Below, in pieces: positions 24,268 to 31,955 of a stretch of 43,444 nucleotides of DNA. Source of the DNA: Pseudomonas sp. RIT623 (lineage in GTDB: Bacteria; Pseudomonadota; Gammaproteobacteria; Pseudomonadales; Pseudomonadaceae); assembly GCF_004519305.1 (NCBI RefSeq), contig NZ_SOZA01000043.1:1-43444 (forward strand). The letters are read 5' to 3'. The position numbers and the translations under genes are program-made. How positions within the stretch are numbered: position 1 is the stretch's first letter; each line of letters starts with the position of its first letter. The notes under the pieces were generated by a model. The model ran no database searches. It was not told where the DNA came from and saw only the letters and a program-made list of their open reading frames with translations.

Positions 24268-24304
24268 CCAACCCATCGACTCAACCCTGCGATGGTCAGC
24301 CTTT

Positions 24305-24526
24305 ATGTATGTGTGTCTTTGTGTCGGTGTCACCGACGGACAGATCCGCGATGCGATCTACGAAGGATGCTGCAGCTACAAGGAAGTTCGAGCCGCGACC
24401 AACGTCGCCAGCCAGTGCGGCAAATGCGCCTGCCTGGCCAAGCAGGTGGTGCGTGAAACGCTCACCGAATTGCAACTGAGCCAACAGGCCGTGCTGCCCT
24501 ACCCCGTAGAATTCAACGCCGCCTGA
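24305..24526 (+). CDS. bfd: Bacterioferritin-associated ferredoxin
   Basis: A 73-residue [2Fe-2S] protein that reduces iron stored in bacterioferritin so that it can leave. The cluster ligands are C4, C6, C38 and C41 (MYVCLCVGVTD and SQCGKCACLA), the unusual Bfd spacing. The start is fixed by MYVCLC; the ribosome-binding site is weak. It sits 203 bases before bfr, its partner, and has its own terminator. A Fur box lies over its promoter. Confidence 0.96.
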   Translation: MYVCLCVGVTDGQIRDAIYEGCCSYKEVRAATNVASQCGKCACLAKQVVRETLTELQLSQQAVLPYPVEFNAA

Positions 24527-24543
24527 CCTGACAGAATTCAAAG

Positions 24544-24569
24544 AACCGGACCTCGTGTCCGGTTTTTTT
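24544..24569 (+). terminator. Intrinsic terminator of bfd
   Basis: AACCGGAC, loop CTCGT, GTCCGGTT, followed by a T-run. It separates bfd and bfr transcription. Confidence 0.93.
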
Positions 24570-24579
24570 ATGCCTTCAA

Positions 24580-24657
24580 TTCAATAACTTAGCGTCCTAA
24601 CGCGGTTCACAAACATTCTTATTCCTATTAATTTTCACTTATTATTCAATAACTTAG
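24580..24657 (+). repeat. 13-base direct repeat upstream of bfr
   Basis: TTCAATAACTTAG occurs exactly at 24580-24592 and 24645-24657, start to start 65 bases. Between them is an AT-rich stretch with a weak Fur-like sequence (24608-24626, about 11 of 19 positions). The second copy abuts a TTGACA at 24660-24665. Confidence 0.5.
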
Positions 24658-24728
24658 GTTTGACATAGATAGTGGTCGGGCTCAAACTTGATTTCATTGG
24701 CTCAACTTCTACAGGGCAGGACCCCATT

Positions 24729-25202
24729 ATGAAAGGCGACGTAAGCGTCATCCAGCATCTCAACAAGATCCTCGGAAACGAGCTGGTCGCGATCAACCAG
24801 TACTTCCTGCACGCACGCATGTATGAAGATTGGGGCCTGAACAAGCTGGGCAAGCTCGAGTACAAAGAGTCCATCACCGCGATGAAGGACGCTGACAAGC
24901 TGATCAAGCGTATTCTGTTCCTCGAAGGCATCCCCAACGTGCAGGACCTGGGCAAGCTGATGATCGGCGAGCACACCAAGGAGATGCTCGACTGCGACCT
25001 GAAGCTTGAGAAAAAAGCCCACGCCGACTTGAAAGCCGCCATCGCCCATTGCGAAACCGCTGGCGACTTCGGTTCCCGTGACTTGCTCGAAGATATCCTC
25101 GAGTCCGAGGAAGAGCACATCGACTGGCTGGAGACCCAGCTGGGCCTGATCGACAAGATCACCATCGAGAACTACCTGCAATCGCAGATGGGCGAAGAAT
25201 AA
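24729..25202 (+). CDS. bfr: Bacterioferritin, haem-binding subunit with altered ferroxidase site
   Basis: A 157-residue ferritin-like subunit that forms 24-mers for iron storage. The start MKGDVSVIQHLNKILGNEL and length match bacterioferritin. The haem ligand Met52 is present. Of the six ferroxidase ligands, E18, E94, E127 and H130 remain, but position 51 is Ala instead of Glu and position 54 is Asp instead of His. A homopolymer would therefore be a poor ferroxidase. P. putida has two bacterioferritin genes (bfr-alpha and bfr-beta), and mixed shells with a ferroxidase-competent partner would explain this. The place next to bfd matches bfrB (PA3531) in P. aeruginosa. Confidence 0.93.
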   Translation: MKGDVSVIQHLNKILGNELVAINQYFLHARMYEDWGLNKLGKLEYKESITAMKDADKLIKRILFLEGIPNVQDLGKLMIGEHTKEMLDCDLKLEKKAHADLKAAIAHCETAGDFGSRDLLEDILESEEEHIDWLETQLGLIDKITIENYLQSQMGEE

Positions 25203-25240
25203 GCCCTGCCACTGCCGCAGTGGATGGCACCAGGCCTACC

Positions 25241-25323
25241 GGTATTCGCCGGCAAGCCGGCTCCTACAGACGTTTATTTCAACCGTAGGTGCCAGCCTTG
25301 CTGGCGAATCAGGCGACGCGGTG
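25241..25323. repeat. REP-like repeat pair after bfr
   Basis: The first element, GCCGGCAAGCCGGCTCCTAC from 25250, contains the palindrome GCCGGC-AA-GCCGGC. The second, 25286-25323, is the same unit as at 6974-7011 with three differences. They point in opposite directions, as in a BIME. Confidence 0.7.
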
Positions 25324-25333
25324 ACACTACGCA

Positions 25334-25365
25334 ACAAAAAGCCCCGCAATTGCGGGGCTTTTTGT
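25334..25365. terminator. Bidirectional intrinsic terminator between bfr and grxD
   Basis: A perfectly symmetric 32-base sequence, ACAAAAAGCCCCGCAA followed by its exact complement. The flanking A and T tracts serve both converging genes. Confidence 0.95.
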
Positions 25366-25380
25366 CATGCGAGGACCGAA

Positions 25381-25716
25381 TCAGGCTTCGGAAGCCTTGG
25401 CCTTGGCAGCCGCTTCCTTGATCAGGGTCTGCAGCTCACCCTTTTCGAACATCTCCAGCATGATGTCGCTGCCGCCGACCAGCTCACCGGCCACCCACAG
25501 TTGCGGGAAGGTCGGCCAGTTGGCGTACTTGGGCAAGTTGGCGCGGATTTCCGGGTTCTGCAGGATGTCGACATAGGCGAACTTCTCGCCACAACCCATC
25601 ACAGCCTGCGAAGCACGGGCCGAGAAGCCGCACTGCGGGGCATTCGGCGAGCCTTTCATATAAAGCAGAACGGTGTTGTTGGCGATCTGCTCTTTGATTG
25701 TTTCGATGATATCCAT
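25381..25716 (-). CDS. grxD: Monothiol CGFS glutaredoxin
   Basis: A 111-residue glutaredoxin with the active site QCGFSARA, so a monothiol CGFS type that carries [2Fe-2S] clusters with glutathione. Family segments are NTVLLYMKGSPNAPQCGFS, NWPTFPQLWVAGELVGGSDI and the Ala/Lys-rich end. The start is MDIIETIKEQI at 25716. Its location next to bfd and bfr fits iron handling. Confidence 0.97.
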   Translation of the reverse strand: MDIIETIKEQIANNTVLLYMKGSPNAPQCGFSARASQAVMGCGEKFAYVDILQNPEIRANLPKYANWPTFPQLWVAGELVGGSDIMLEMFEKGELQTLIKEAAAKAKASEA

Positions 25717-25807
25717 GAAGCACCTCGGCTGAACTTTCCGACGTGATCGTCGGCACGGTGGCGCATTGTAACGGAAAGCCGAGCAGCGTGCTCGGCCTTG
25801 CCGTACC

Positions 25808-27916
25808 TCAGGCGGCCTCCACCTGCACCGGTACGCCATTGAGCGCGGCATTGCCAGACACGCCGTCACGCAGACGCTCGTCGGTCAGGTCGTTGGCACT
25901 GACCCCAGGCAACACGGCCGCCACCTGCAGACGCGCCCCTTGGCGGGCATGGCCAAAACCATGGGGCAGGCTGACCACCCCTGGCATCATGTCCTCGCTG
26001 GCCTGCACCTGTACCTCCAGCACCCCGGTGCGCGAACGAACCCGCACGGTCTGGCCATCGTGCAAGTGACGCTGGCGCAAGTCCTCCGGGTGCATCAGCA
26101 ACTGGTGGCGCGGCTTGCCTTTGACCAGGCGCTGGAAGTTGTGCATCCAGGAGTTGTTGCTGCGCACATGGCGACGACCGATCAACAACAGTTGACCTGG
26201 CACCGGCGGCCGCTGTCGAGCCAGGCGCTGCAGGTCGTCGAGCAAGACCTGCGGTACGGCCTCGACCGCCTGGCTGGCGGTGCGCAGGCGGCCAGCCAAG
26301 TTCGGCTGCAACGGCCCCAGGTCCAGGCCATGGGGATGCTGCTCGAGCGTCTGTAACGAGAGCTGCCAGATCGAACCGTCGCCATGACGGCCCTTGCGCA
26401 ACGCCTGATCGATCATCTGCGCTGGCGGCAAGGTCGCCTTCAGCTCAAGCTGGGCGCGCGCGGCAAACGCCTCGGCCAGCCCCACGAAGATTTCCCAGTC
26501 GTGCAGCGCGCCCTCGGGCTTGGTCAGGATCGCCCGGTTGAAACGGGTGACGTTACGCACCGCCAACAGGTTGAAGGTGGAGTCGTAGTGGTCGTTCTCC
26601 AGGGCCGAGGTCGACGGCAGGATCAGGTCGGCATGGCGCGTGGTCTCGTTGATGTACAAATCGATGCTGAGCATGAAGTCCAGGCCTGCCAGCGCTTCAT
26701 CCAACTGCCGACCATTGGGCGTGGACAACACCGGGTTGCCGGCGACCGTGACCAAAGCCCGCACTTGCCCCTCGCCCGGCTCAAGAATTTCCTCAGCCAG
26801 GGCCGACACCGGCAGTTCGCCGCCATACTCGGGCAAGCCCGAGACGCGGCTGCGCCACTGGTCGAAGTGCCCGCCCGCGGTACTGGCCACCAGGTCCACC
26901 GCAGGCTCCGTACACAGCGCGCCGCCCTCGCGGTCGAGGTTGCCGGTCACCAGGTTGATCAGTTGCACCAGCCAGTGACACAACGTGCCGAAGGCCTGGG
27001 TCGACACCCCCATGCGGCCATAGCACACGGCCTTGTCGGCGGCGGCGAAATCCCGGGCCAACTGCCGGATTGCCTCGGCCGGGATACCACAACACGCACT
27101 CATGGCATCGGCAGCGAACGGCGCCAGGGCTGTGCGCAGCTGTACCAAGCCGTTGACCGGCAAATGCGATCCACGGGCAAGATCCTCCGCGAACAGGGTA
27201 TGCAGCAGCCCCGCCAGCAGCGCCGCATCGCCACCTGGGCGGATGAACAGGTGCTGGTCGGCCATCGCCGCCGTCTCGCTACGGCGCGGGTCCACCACCA
27301 CCAGGCGCCCGCCCCTGGCCTTCAGCGCCTTGAGCCGCTTCTCCACATCCGGGACCGTCATGATGCTGCCGTTGGAGGCCAATGGATTGCCGCCAAGGAT
27401 CAGCATGAACTCGGTATGGTCGATGTCCGGGATCGGCAGCAGCAGGCCGTGGCCATACATCAGGTGGCTGGTCAGGTGCTGTGGTAGCTGGTCGACCGAG
27501 GTCGCGGAAAAGCGGTTGCGCGTCTTGAGCAGGCCGAGGAAGTAGTTGCTGTGGGTCATCAAGCCGTAGTTGTGCACGCTGGGGTTGCCCTGGTACACCG
27601 CCACGGTATTGCGCCCGTGCGCCTGCTGCAGCGCCCACAACCGTTCGGCGGCCAACTCGAATGCCTGCTCCCAACTGATCGGCTGCCAGCCGTCGGCCAC
27701 TCGCCGATGCGGCTGGCGCAAGCGGTCCGGATCTTCCTGGATGTCCTGCAGGGCCACGGCCTTGGGGCAGATATGGCCACGGCTGAAGGGGTCCTGCGGG
27801 TCTCCCTTGATCGAACTGATGCGCGCCCGACCATCGACCTCGTGGCTAACTTCGATGTTCAGGCCGCAGATGGCCTCGCACAGGTGACAGGCTCGGTGAT
27901 GCAGGGTCTTGGTCAT
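25808..27916 (-). CDS. Molybdopterin oxidoreductase (formate dehydrogenase-like), cytoplasmic
   Basis: A 702-residue enzyme of the DMSO-reductase superfamily. The N-terminal [4Fe-4S] ligands are C10, C13, C17 and C50 (CHLCEAICG and GHICPK). The Mo-bis-MGD domains follow: NPSVHNYGLMTHSN, RFSATSVDQLPQH, GGNPLASNGSIM, LVVVDPRRSETA, and the C-terminal cofactor-binding domain (MHPEDLRQRHLHDGQTVRVRS). There is no twin-arginine signal, so it is cytoplasmic. The position of a Mo ligand cannot be fixed by eye; Ser or Asp in SVDQ is a candidate. No electron-transfer subunit is adjacent, and the substrate is unknown. Confidence 0.92.
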   Translation of the reverse strand: MTKTLHHRACHLCEAICGLNIEVSHEVDGRARISSIKGDPQDPFSRGHICPKAVALQDIQEDPDRLRQPHRRVADGWQPISWEQAFELAAERLWALQQAHGRNTVAVYQGNPSVHNYGLMTHSNYFLGLLKTRNRFSATSVDQLPQHLTSHLMYGHGLLLPIPDIDHTEFMLILGGNPLASNGSIMTVPDVEKRLKALKARGGRLVVVDPRRSETAAMADQHLFIRPGGDAALLAGLLHTLFAEDLARGSHLPVNGLVQLRTALAPFAADAMSACCGIPAEAIRQLARDFAAADKAVCYGRMGVSTQAFGTLCHWLVQLINLVTGNLDREGGALCTEPAVDLVASTAGGHFDQWRSRVSGLPEYGGELPVSALAEEILEPGEGQVRALVTVAGNPVLSTPNGRQLDEALAGLDFMLSIDLYINETTRHADLILPSTSALENDHYDSTFNLLAVRNVTRFNRAILTKPEGALHDWEIFVGLAEAFAARAQLELKATLPPAQMIDQALRKGRHGDGSIWQLSLQTLEQHPHGLDLGPLQPNLAGRLRTASQAVEAVPQVLLDDLQRLARQRPPVPGQLLLIGRRHVRSNNSWMHNFQRLVKGKPRHQLLMHPEDLRQRHLHDGQTVRVRSRTGVLEVQVQASEDMMPGVVSLPHGFGHARQGARLQVAAVLPGVSANDLTDERLRDGVSGNAALNGVPVQVEAA

Positions 27917-28072
27917 GGCCGCCTCTGCCTTGTTGGTCTGGACGTTCGACTATGCGCCGCGCCATTGCGGCGTGCCAGCGCGCTTCGCCGCGTGAATCGG
28001 GCGACATCAGGCCGGCGATTCACGACAGTGGGTTTGCCAAAGCCGCGCCGAGCCGTGTACAACCTCTGTAGC

Positions 28073-28132
28073 AAATAAAAAACGGCTGCCTGCCAAAGGG
28101 TTACGACACCCTTTGCCACAGTGGCAGCGTTT
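28073..28132 (-). terminator. Minus-strand terminator-like hairpin upstream of the molybdoenzyme
   Basis: Outer arms AAAC(G)GCTGCC (28080-28090) and GGCAGCGTTT (28123-28132), and inner arms CAAAGGGT (28094-28101) and ACCCTTTG (28108-28115), form a long stem. Read on the minus strand the stem is followed by CGTTTTTTATTTG, a T-run. No minus-strand gene precedes it, so it could end a short RNA or attenuate the molybdoenzyme leader. Confidence 0.5.
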
Positions 28133-28133
28133 C

Positions 28134-28166
28134 CCCTCTTGGTTTCAGGCGACATTTAATTATAGT
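28134..28166 (+). promoter_or_regulatory. argF promoter with possible ArgR site
   Basis: TTGGTT (28139-28144) and TATAGT (28161-28166) are 16 bases apart. On the minus strand TGTCGC (28154-28149), eight bases, then AA (28140-28139) fits the Pseudomonas ArgR half-site TGTCGC-N8-AA. The overlap with the -35 suits repression by arginine. Confidence 0.45.
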
Positions 28167-28280
28167 ATTGCGCCTTTCCCTATTCCGTCCGCCCCGTGCG
28201 GCTTACGCCGCAGGTCACCTCCGTTGTCAACAAAAACCATACGGTCGACCTGCAGAACGTTGCAGATAAGGTAGTCAATC

Positions 28281-29201
28281 ATGAGCGCTAGGCACTTTCT
28301 CTCCCTGCTGGATTTCACCACCGACGAATTGCTCGGTGTGATCCGCCGAGGCATCGAGCTGAAGGACCTGCGCAAGCGTGGCGTGCTGTTCGAGCCGCTG
28401 AAGAACCGTGTGCTGGGCATGATCTTCGAGAAATCCTCGACCCGTACCCGGGTGTCGTTCGAAGCCGGCATGATCCAGCTCGGCGGCCAAGCCATCTTCC
28501 TGTCGCCGCGCGACACCCAGCTGGGCCGTGGCGAACCGATCGCCGACAGTGCGATCGTGCTGTCGAGCATGGTCGACGCGGTGATGATCCGCACCCACGC
28601 CCACAGCACGCTCACCGAGTTCGCCGCCCATTCCAAGGTACCGGTGATCAACGGCCTGTCCGATGAATCGCACCCCTGCCAGTTGCTGGCCGACATGCAG
28701 ACCTTCGTCGAGCACCGCGGCGCGATCCAGGGCAAGACCGTGGCGTGGGTCGGCGATGGCTTCAACATGTGCAACTCGTATATCGAGGCCGCCCTGCAGT
28801 TCGATTTCCAGCTGCGCATCGCCTGCCCAGAAGGCTACGACCCTGACCCACGCTTCCTGCAACTGGGCGGCGAGCGCGTGCAGATCGTCCGTGACCCCAG
28901 GGAGGCGGTGCGTGGCGCCCACCTGGTGACCACGGATGTCTGGACTTCCATGGGTCAGGAAGAGGAAACTGCACGGCGCCTGGCGCATTTCGCGCCTTAC
29001 CAGGTCACCCGCGAACTGCTCGACCTGGCGGCACCCGACGCCCTGTTCATGCATTGCTTGCCCGCACACCGCGGTGAGGAAATCAGCCAGGACCTGCTCG
29101 ACGACCCCCGTTCGGTCGCCTGGGACGAGGCTGAAAACCGCCTGCATGCACAGAAGGCCCTTCTGGAATTCCTTGTAGAACCGGCTTACCACCACGCATG
29201 A
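28281..29201 (+). CDS. argF: Ornithine carbamoyltransferase (anabolic)
   Basis: A 306-residue enzyme that makes citrulline from ornithine and carbamoyl phosphate. The carbamoyl-phosphate site is SSTRTRVSFE, followed by HPCQLLAD, DVWTSMGQE and the ornithine site MHCLPAHRGEE. Length and the tight start (MSARHFLSLLDF) match the anabolic ArgF of Pseudomonas, not the longer catabolic ArcB. The stop overlaps the ABC ATPase start by 4 bp. Confidence 0.97.
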   Translation: MSARHFLSLLDFTTDELLGVIRRGIELKDLRKRGVLFEPLKNRVLGMIFEKSSTRTRVSFEAGMIQLGGQAIFLSPRDTQLGRGEPIADSAIVLSSMVDAVMIRTHAHSTLTEFAAHSKVPVINGLSDESHPCQLLADMQTFVEHRGAIQGKTVAWVGDGFNMCNSYIEAALQFDFQLRIACPEGYDPDPRFLQLGGERVQIVRDPREAVRGAHLVTTDVWTSMGQEEETARRLAHFAPYQVTRELLDLAAPDALFMHCLPAHRGEEISQDLLDDPRSVAWDEAENRLHAQKALLEFLVEPAYHHA

Positions 29202-30307
29202 GTCAATCCCTGCTGCTCAACCTGCGCGACCTCGCCTGTGGCTATGGCGACCAGCGCATCGTCCAGAACCTCAACCTGCACCTGAACGCAGGCGACATCG
29301 GTTGCCTGCTGGGCTCTTCGGGCTGCGGCAAGACCACCACCCTGCGCGCCATCGCCGGTTTCGAGCCGGTACACCAGGGTGAGATCCAGCTAGCCGGCGA
29401 GGTCATCTCCCGCGCCGGCTTCACCTTGGCCCCGGAGAAGCGCCGGATCGGCATGGTGTTCCAGGACTACGCGCTGTTCCCCCACCTTACCGTGGCGCAG
29501 AACATCGCCTTCGGCATCGGCAAGCACCCCAAGCAGGCTGAAGTGGTCGAGGAAATGCTCGCCCTGGTCAAGCTCGGCGGCCTCGGCGGGCGTTACCCGC
29601 ACGAGCTGTCCGGCGGCCAGCAACAGCGCGTCGCCCTGGCTCGGGCGCTGGCACCGGAACCGCAATTGCTGCTGCTCGACGAGCCCTTCTCCAACCTCGA
29701 CGTGGAGCTGCGCCGACGCCTGAGCCACGAGGTGCGCGATATTCTCAAGAGCCGTGGCACCAGTGCCATCCTCGTCACCCACGACCAGGAAGAAGCCTTC
29801 GCCGTCAGCGACCACGTCGGGGTGTTCAAGGAGGGCCGCCTGGAGCAATGGGACACGCCCTACAACCTCTATCACGAGCCGCAGACGCCGTTCGTCGCCA
29901 GTTTCATTGGCCAGGGCTACTTCATCCGTGGCCAGATGAGCAGCCACGAGGCGGTGACCACCGAGCTCGGCGAGCTGCGTGGCAACCGCGCCTATACCAT
30001 GGCCCCCGGCAGCTCGGTGGACGTGTTGCTGCGTCCCGATGACATCATCCATGCGCCCGACAGCACCTTGCGCGCACAGGTCATCGGCAAGAGTTTTCTC
30101 GGTGCCTCGACCCTGTATCGCCTGCAGTTGCCCACCGGCAGCCAGCTCGAAGCGATCTTCCCCAGCCATAACGATCACCCGGTCGGCCAGGAGGTCGGCA
30201 TTGCCGTAGCGGCCGATCACCTGGTGCTGTTCCCGGTGCCTGGCAGCGTGGCGGCGCAACTGGCGCGCCATGAGAACGGAGTACGCCGGGTCAGCTCGGC
30301 GCACTGA
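29198..30307 (+). CDS. ABC transporter ATP-binding protein (FbpC/PotA-like, orphan)
   Basis: A 369-residue ATPase of the iron(III)/polyamine/spermidine type. Motifs: Walker A GSSGCGKTTT (39-48), Q-loop VFQDYALFPHLT, signature LSGGQQQR, Walker B LLLLDEPF, and H-loop VTHD. Residues about 240-369 form the regulatory TOBE region (LRPDDIIHAPDSTLRAQVIG). No permease or binding protein is adjacent; the only partner is argF, with an ATGA overlap. Substrate is not readable from the sequence. Confidence 0.94.
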   Translation: MSQSLLLNLRDLACGYGDQRIVQNLNLHLNAGDIGCLLGSSGCGKTTTLRAIAGFEPVHQGEIQLAGEVISRAGFTLAPEKRRIGMVFQDYALFPHLTVAQNIAFGIGKHPKQAEVVEEMLALVKLGGLGGRYPHELSGGQQQRVALARALAPEPQLLLLDEPFSNLDVELRRRLSHEVRDILKSRGTSAILVTHDQEEAFAVSDHVGVFKEGRLEQWDTPYNLYHEPQTPFVASFIGQGYFIRGQMSSHEAVTTELGELRGNRAYTMAPGSSVDVLLRPDDIIHAPDSTLRAQVIGKSFLGASTLYRLQLPTGSQLEAIFPSHNDHPVGQEVGIAVAADHLVLFPVPGSVAAQLARHENGVRRVSSAH

Positions 30308-30345
30308 TCCGTATAACTGCCCGCAAAGCTGGCCCTACCAAACAG

Positions 30346-30380
30346 GTAGGAGCCAGCCTTGCTGGCGAAGCGCACGACGC
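30346..30380. repeat. REP-like repeat copy
   Basis: GTAGGAGCCAGCCTTGCTGG, then CGAAGCGCACGACGC, is the same family as at 6974 and 25286. It lies between the converging ABC ATPase and PhzF-like genes. Confidence 0.65.
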
Positions 30381-30395
30381 CATGCTCTGGATAGA

Positions 30396-31175
30396 TCACA
30401 GCATCAGCGTGCCACTGGCCACCCGCCGGGCCACTCCACCGATCTTCACCCGCTCCCCTTCCAGGCGGCAAAACAGCTCCCCGCCCCTGGCCGAGCGCTG
30501 GAAGGCATGCAACTCGGACTTGCCCAGACGCGCCGCCCAGTACGGGATCAACGCGCAGTGGGTCGATCCGGTAACCGGATCCTCCGGGATGCCTATGCCG
30601 GGCGCGAAATAACGCGACACAAAATCATGCTGCTCGCCCGGGGCGGTGACGATCACCCCTAGCCCCGGCAAATCTGCCAGCGCCGCCATGTTCGGCGCAC
30701 AGTCACGCACGGCCTGCTCCGCGGCCAGCACGACCATCAGTTCCTTGGTCTGGTACACCTCCTGCACCTCGCAACCCAAGGCTTCGGCCACCGCCAGCGG
30801 TTCTGCCAGCGGTTGCGGATCGATACGCGGAAAATCCAGCCATAGATACCCATCTTCACGGGTCACACTCAGCAATCCCGACTGGCTCTGAAAATCCAGA
30901 CGTTGGGCCTTTTCGCCATACACCTCGAACAGCACATGAGCGGTGGCCAGCGTGGCATGGCCACACAGCGGCACCTCGGTGCTCGGGGTGAACCAACGGA
31001 TCCGATAACCCTGCCCTTCAGCCACCACGAACGCGGTTTCGGCGAGGTTGTGCTCGGCGGCGATCTGCTGCATCAACCCGTCGTCGAGCCACTGCTCCAG
31101 GTGGTAGACCATGGCCGGATTGCCGGCGAAGGGGCGGTCACTGAATGCGTCGACCTGATGAAAATGCAGCTGCAT
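30396..31175 (-). CDS. PhzF family epimerase/isomerase-like protein
   Basis: A 259-residue protein of the PhzF (diaminopimelate-epimerase fold) family. Family motifs: QVDAFSDRPFAGNPAMV, the catalytic Glu in NLAETAFVV, PSTEVPLCGHATLATAHVL, and the late GIPEDPVTGSTHCAL. Members isomerise small substrates by acid-base chemistry, but only PhzF itself is well defined and there are no phenazine genes here. The start is MQLHFHQVDAF at 31175, with AGGAG upstream. Confidence 0.93.
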   Translation of the reverse strand: MQLHFHQVDAFSDRPFAGNPAMVYHLEQWLDDGLMQQIAAEHNLAETAFVVAEGQGYRIRWFTPSTEVPLCGHATLATAHVLFEVYGEKAQRLDFQSQSGLLSVTREDGYLWLDFPRIDPQPLAEPLAVAEALGCEVQEVYQTKELMVVLAAEQAVRDCAPNMAALADLPGLGVIVTAPGEQHDFVSRYFAPGIGIPEDPVTGSTHCALIPYWAARLGKSELHAFQRSARGGELFCRLEGERVKIGGVARRVASGTLML

Positions 31176-31274
31176 GCCATGACTCCTGTGTTCGGCGAGA
31201 AGGGCCCAGAGCATGGAGTAATGCCCCGGGACCGAACAGTGACAGAGTCGTGGGATTTGAATCAGTACAGATGA

Positions 31275-31745
31275 TCAGCCGCGCCCGATCTCGGCAAATT
31301 GCCCATGGGTGTGAACCGCCAGCACCGCTGCCGCCAGTTCCACCTCCAGGCCACGGCGCCCGGCACTCACATGAATGGTTTCATATTGTTGCGCCGATTG
31401 ATCGATGAAGGTGCGCAGGCGCTTCTTCTGGCCCAGCGGGCTGATGCCACCCACCAGGTAGCCAGTGGCGCGCTGGGCGGCCTGGGGATCGGCCATCTCG
31501 CATTTCTTCACCCCCGCCGCATGGGCCAGGGCTTTCAAATCGAGGGTGCCGACCACGGGCACCACCGCCACCAGCAACTCGCCTTTTTCGCTGCTGGCGA
31601 GCAAGGTCTTGAACACCTGCTGCGGGTCCAGACCAAGCTTTTCCGCGGCCTCCAGGCCATAGGAAGCGCTCTTCGGATCGTGTTCGTAGCTGTGCACGCG
31701 ATGCTCGGCACGGGCTTTTTTCAACAGGTCCAGGGCGGGGGTCAT
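31275..31745 (-). CDS. ybaK: Cys-tRNA(Pro)/Cys-tRNA(Cys) deacylase YbaK
   Basis: A 156-residue editing-domain protein that hydrolyses mischarged Cys-tRNA(Pro). It has the family segments VHSYEHDPKSASYGLEAAEKLGLDPQQVFKTLL, the catalytic Lys region (VFKTLLA), and YLVGGISPLGQKKRL with the conserved GG.SP.G. Length matches E. coli YbaK (159). Start ATG at 31745. It is upstream of, and in the same direction as, the PhzF-like gene, with a 99-base gap. Confidence 0.96.
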   Translation of the reverse strand: MTPALDLLKKARAEHRVHSYEHDPKSASYGLEAAEKLGLDPQQVFKTLLASSEKGELLVAVVPVVGTLDLKALAHAAGVKKCEMADPQAAQRATGYLVGGISPLGQKKRLRTFIDQSAQQYETIHVSAGRRGLEVELAAAVLAVHTHGQFAEIGRG

Positions 31746-31872
31746 GGTAGCTCCAGTAGCTCACAGGTCGGCGGCTACTTTAGGGCAAATCCGTCACACC
31801 AGCCAGCGCAAGGCCCAGGTTAGAGCAGCGGCCATGGATTCATGCCAAGGCCTGGCAGTCAGAATGTGGCCA

Positions 31873-31892
31873 GACGTTCATTTTCGACCTTT
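31873..31892. promoter_or_regulatory. GlpR operator 1 upstream of glpF
   Basis: GACGTTCATTTTCGACCTTT agrees with the E. coli GlpR consensus WATKYTCGWWWWCGAMCATW at 16 of 20 positions and touches the -35 box. The downstream glpR gene supplies the likely repressor. Confidence 0.5.
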
Positions 31893-31919
31893 GACATCAG
31901 CGTTTCTTGTCTATATTTT
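31891..31919 (+). promoter_or_regulatory. glpF promoter
   Basis: TTGACA at 31891-31896, a perfect -35 hexamer, and TATTTT at 31914-31919, with 17 bases between. Transcription would start near 31926, giving a leader of about 125 bases. Confidence 0.65.
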
Positions 31920-31935
31920 TTCGTTTATGAATAAA
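31916..31935. promoter_or_regulatory. GlpR operator 2 over the glpF -10
   Basis: TTTTTTCGTTTATGAATAAA agrees with the GlpR consensus at 16 of 20 positions and covers the -10 and start of transcription. With operator 1, it frames the promoter. Confidence 0.5.
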
Positions 31936-31938
31936 TGG

Positions 31939-31955
31939 TGCACTTATAAGGTGCA
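31939..31955. promoter_or_regulatory. NtrC-like palindrome in the glpF leader
   Basis: TGCACTTATAAGGTGCA fits the NtrC consensus TGCACY-N5-GGTGCA fully. It is also part of a 9-base direct repeat, GGTGCACTT at 31937-31945 and 31950-31958. It lies just downstream of the predicted transcription start. Confidence 0.4.

Larger units (their letters stand above)
27917..28280. other. Control region between the molybdoenzyme and argF
   Basis: These 364 bases lie between divergent genes and have no credible coding frame. They hold a minus-strand terminator-like hairpin (28073-28132), a possible ArgR site with the argF promoter (28134-28166), and a leader of about 107 bases before the argF ATG. The left 150 bases show nothing I can name. 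Confidence 0.5.

Noticed and set aside
31939..31955. NtrC-like palindrome as part of a sigma-54 promoter of glpF
   Set aside because: No GG-N10-GC element with the right context lies downstream, while a good sigma-70 promoter is present. Only a repressor-type or fortuitous role remains.
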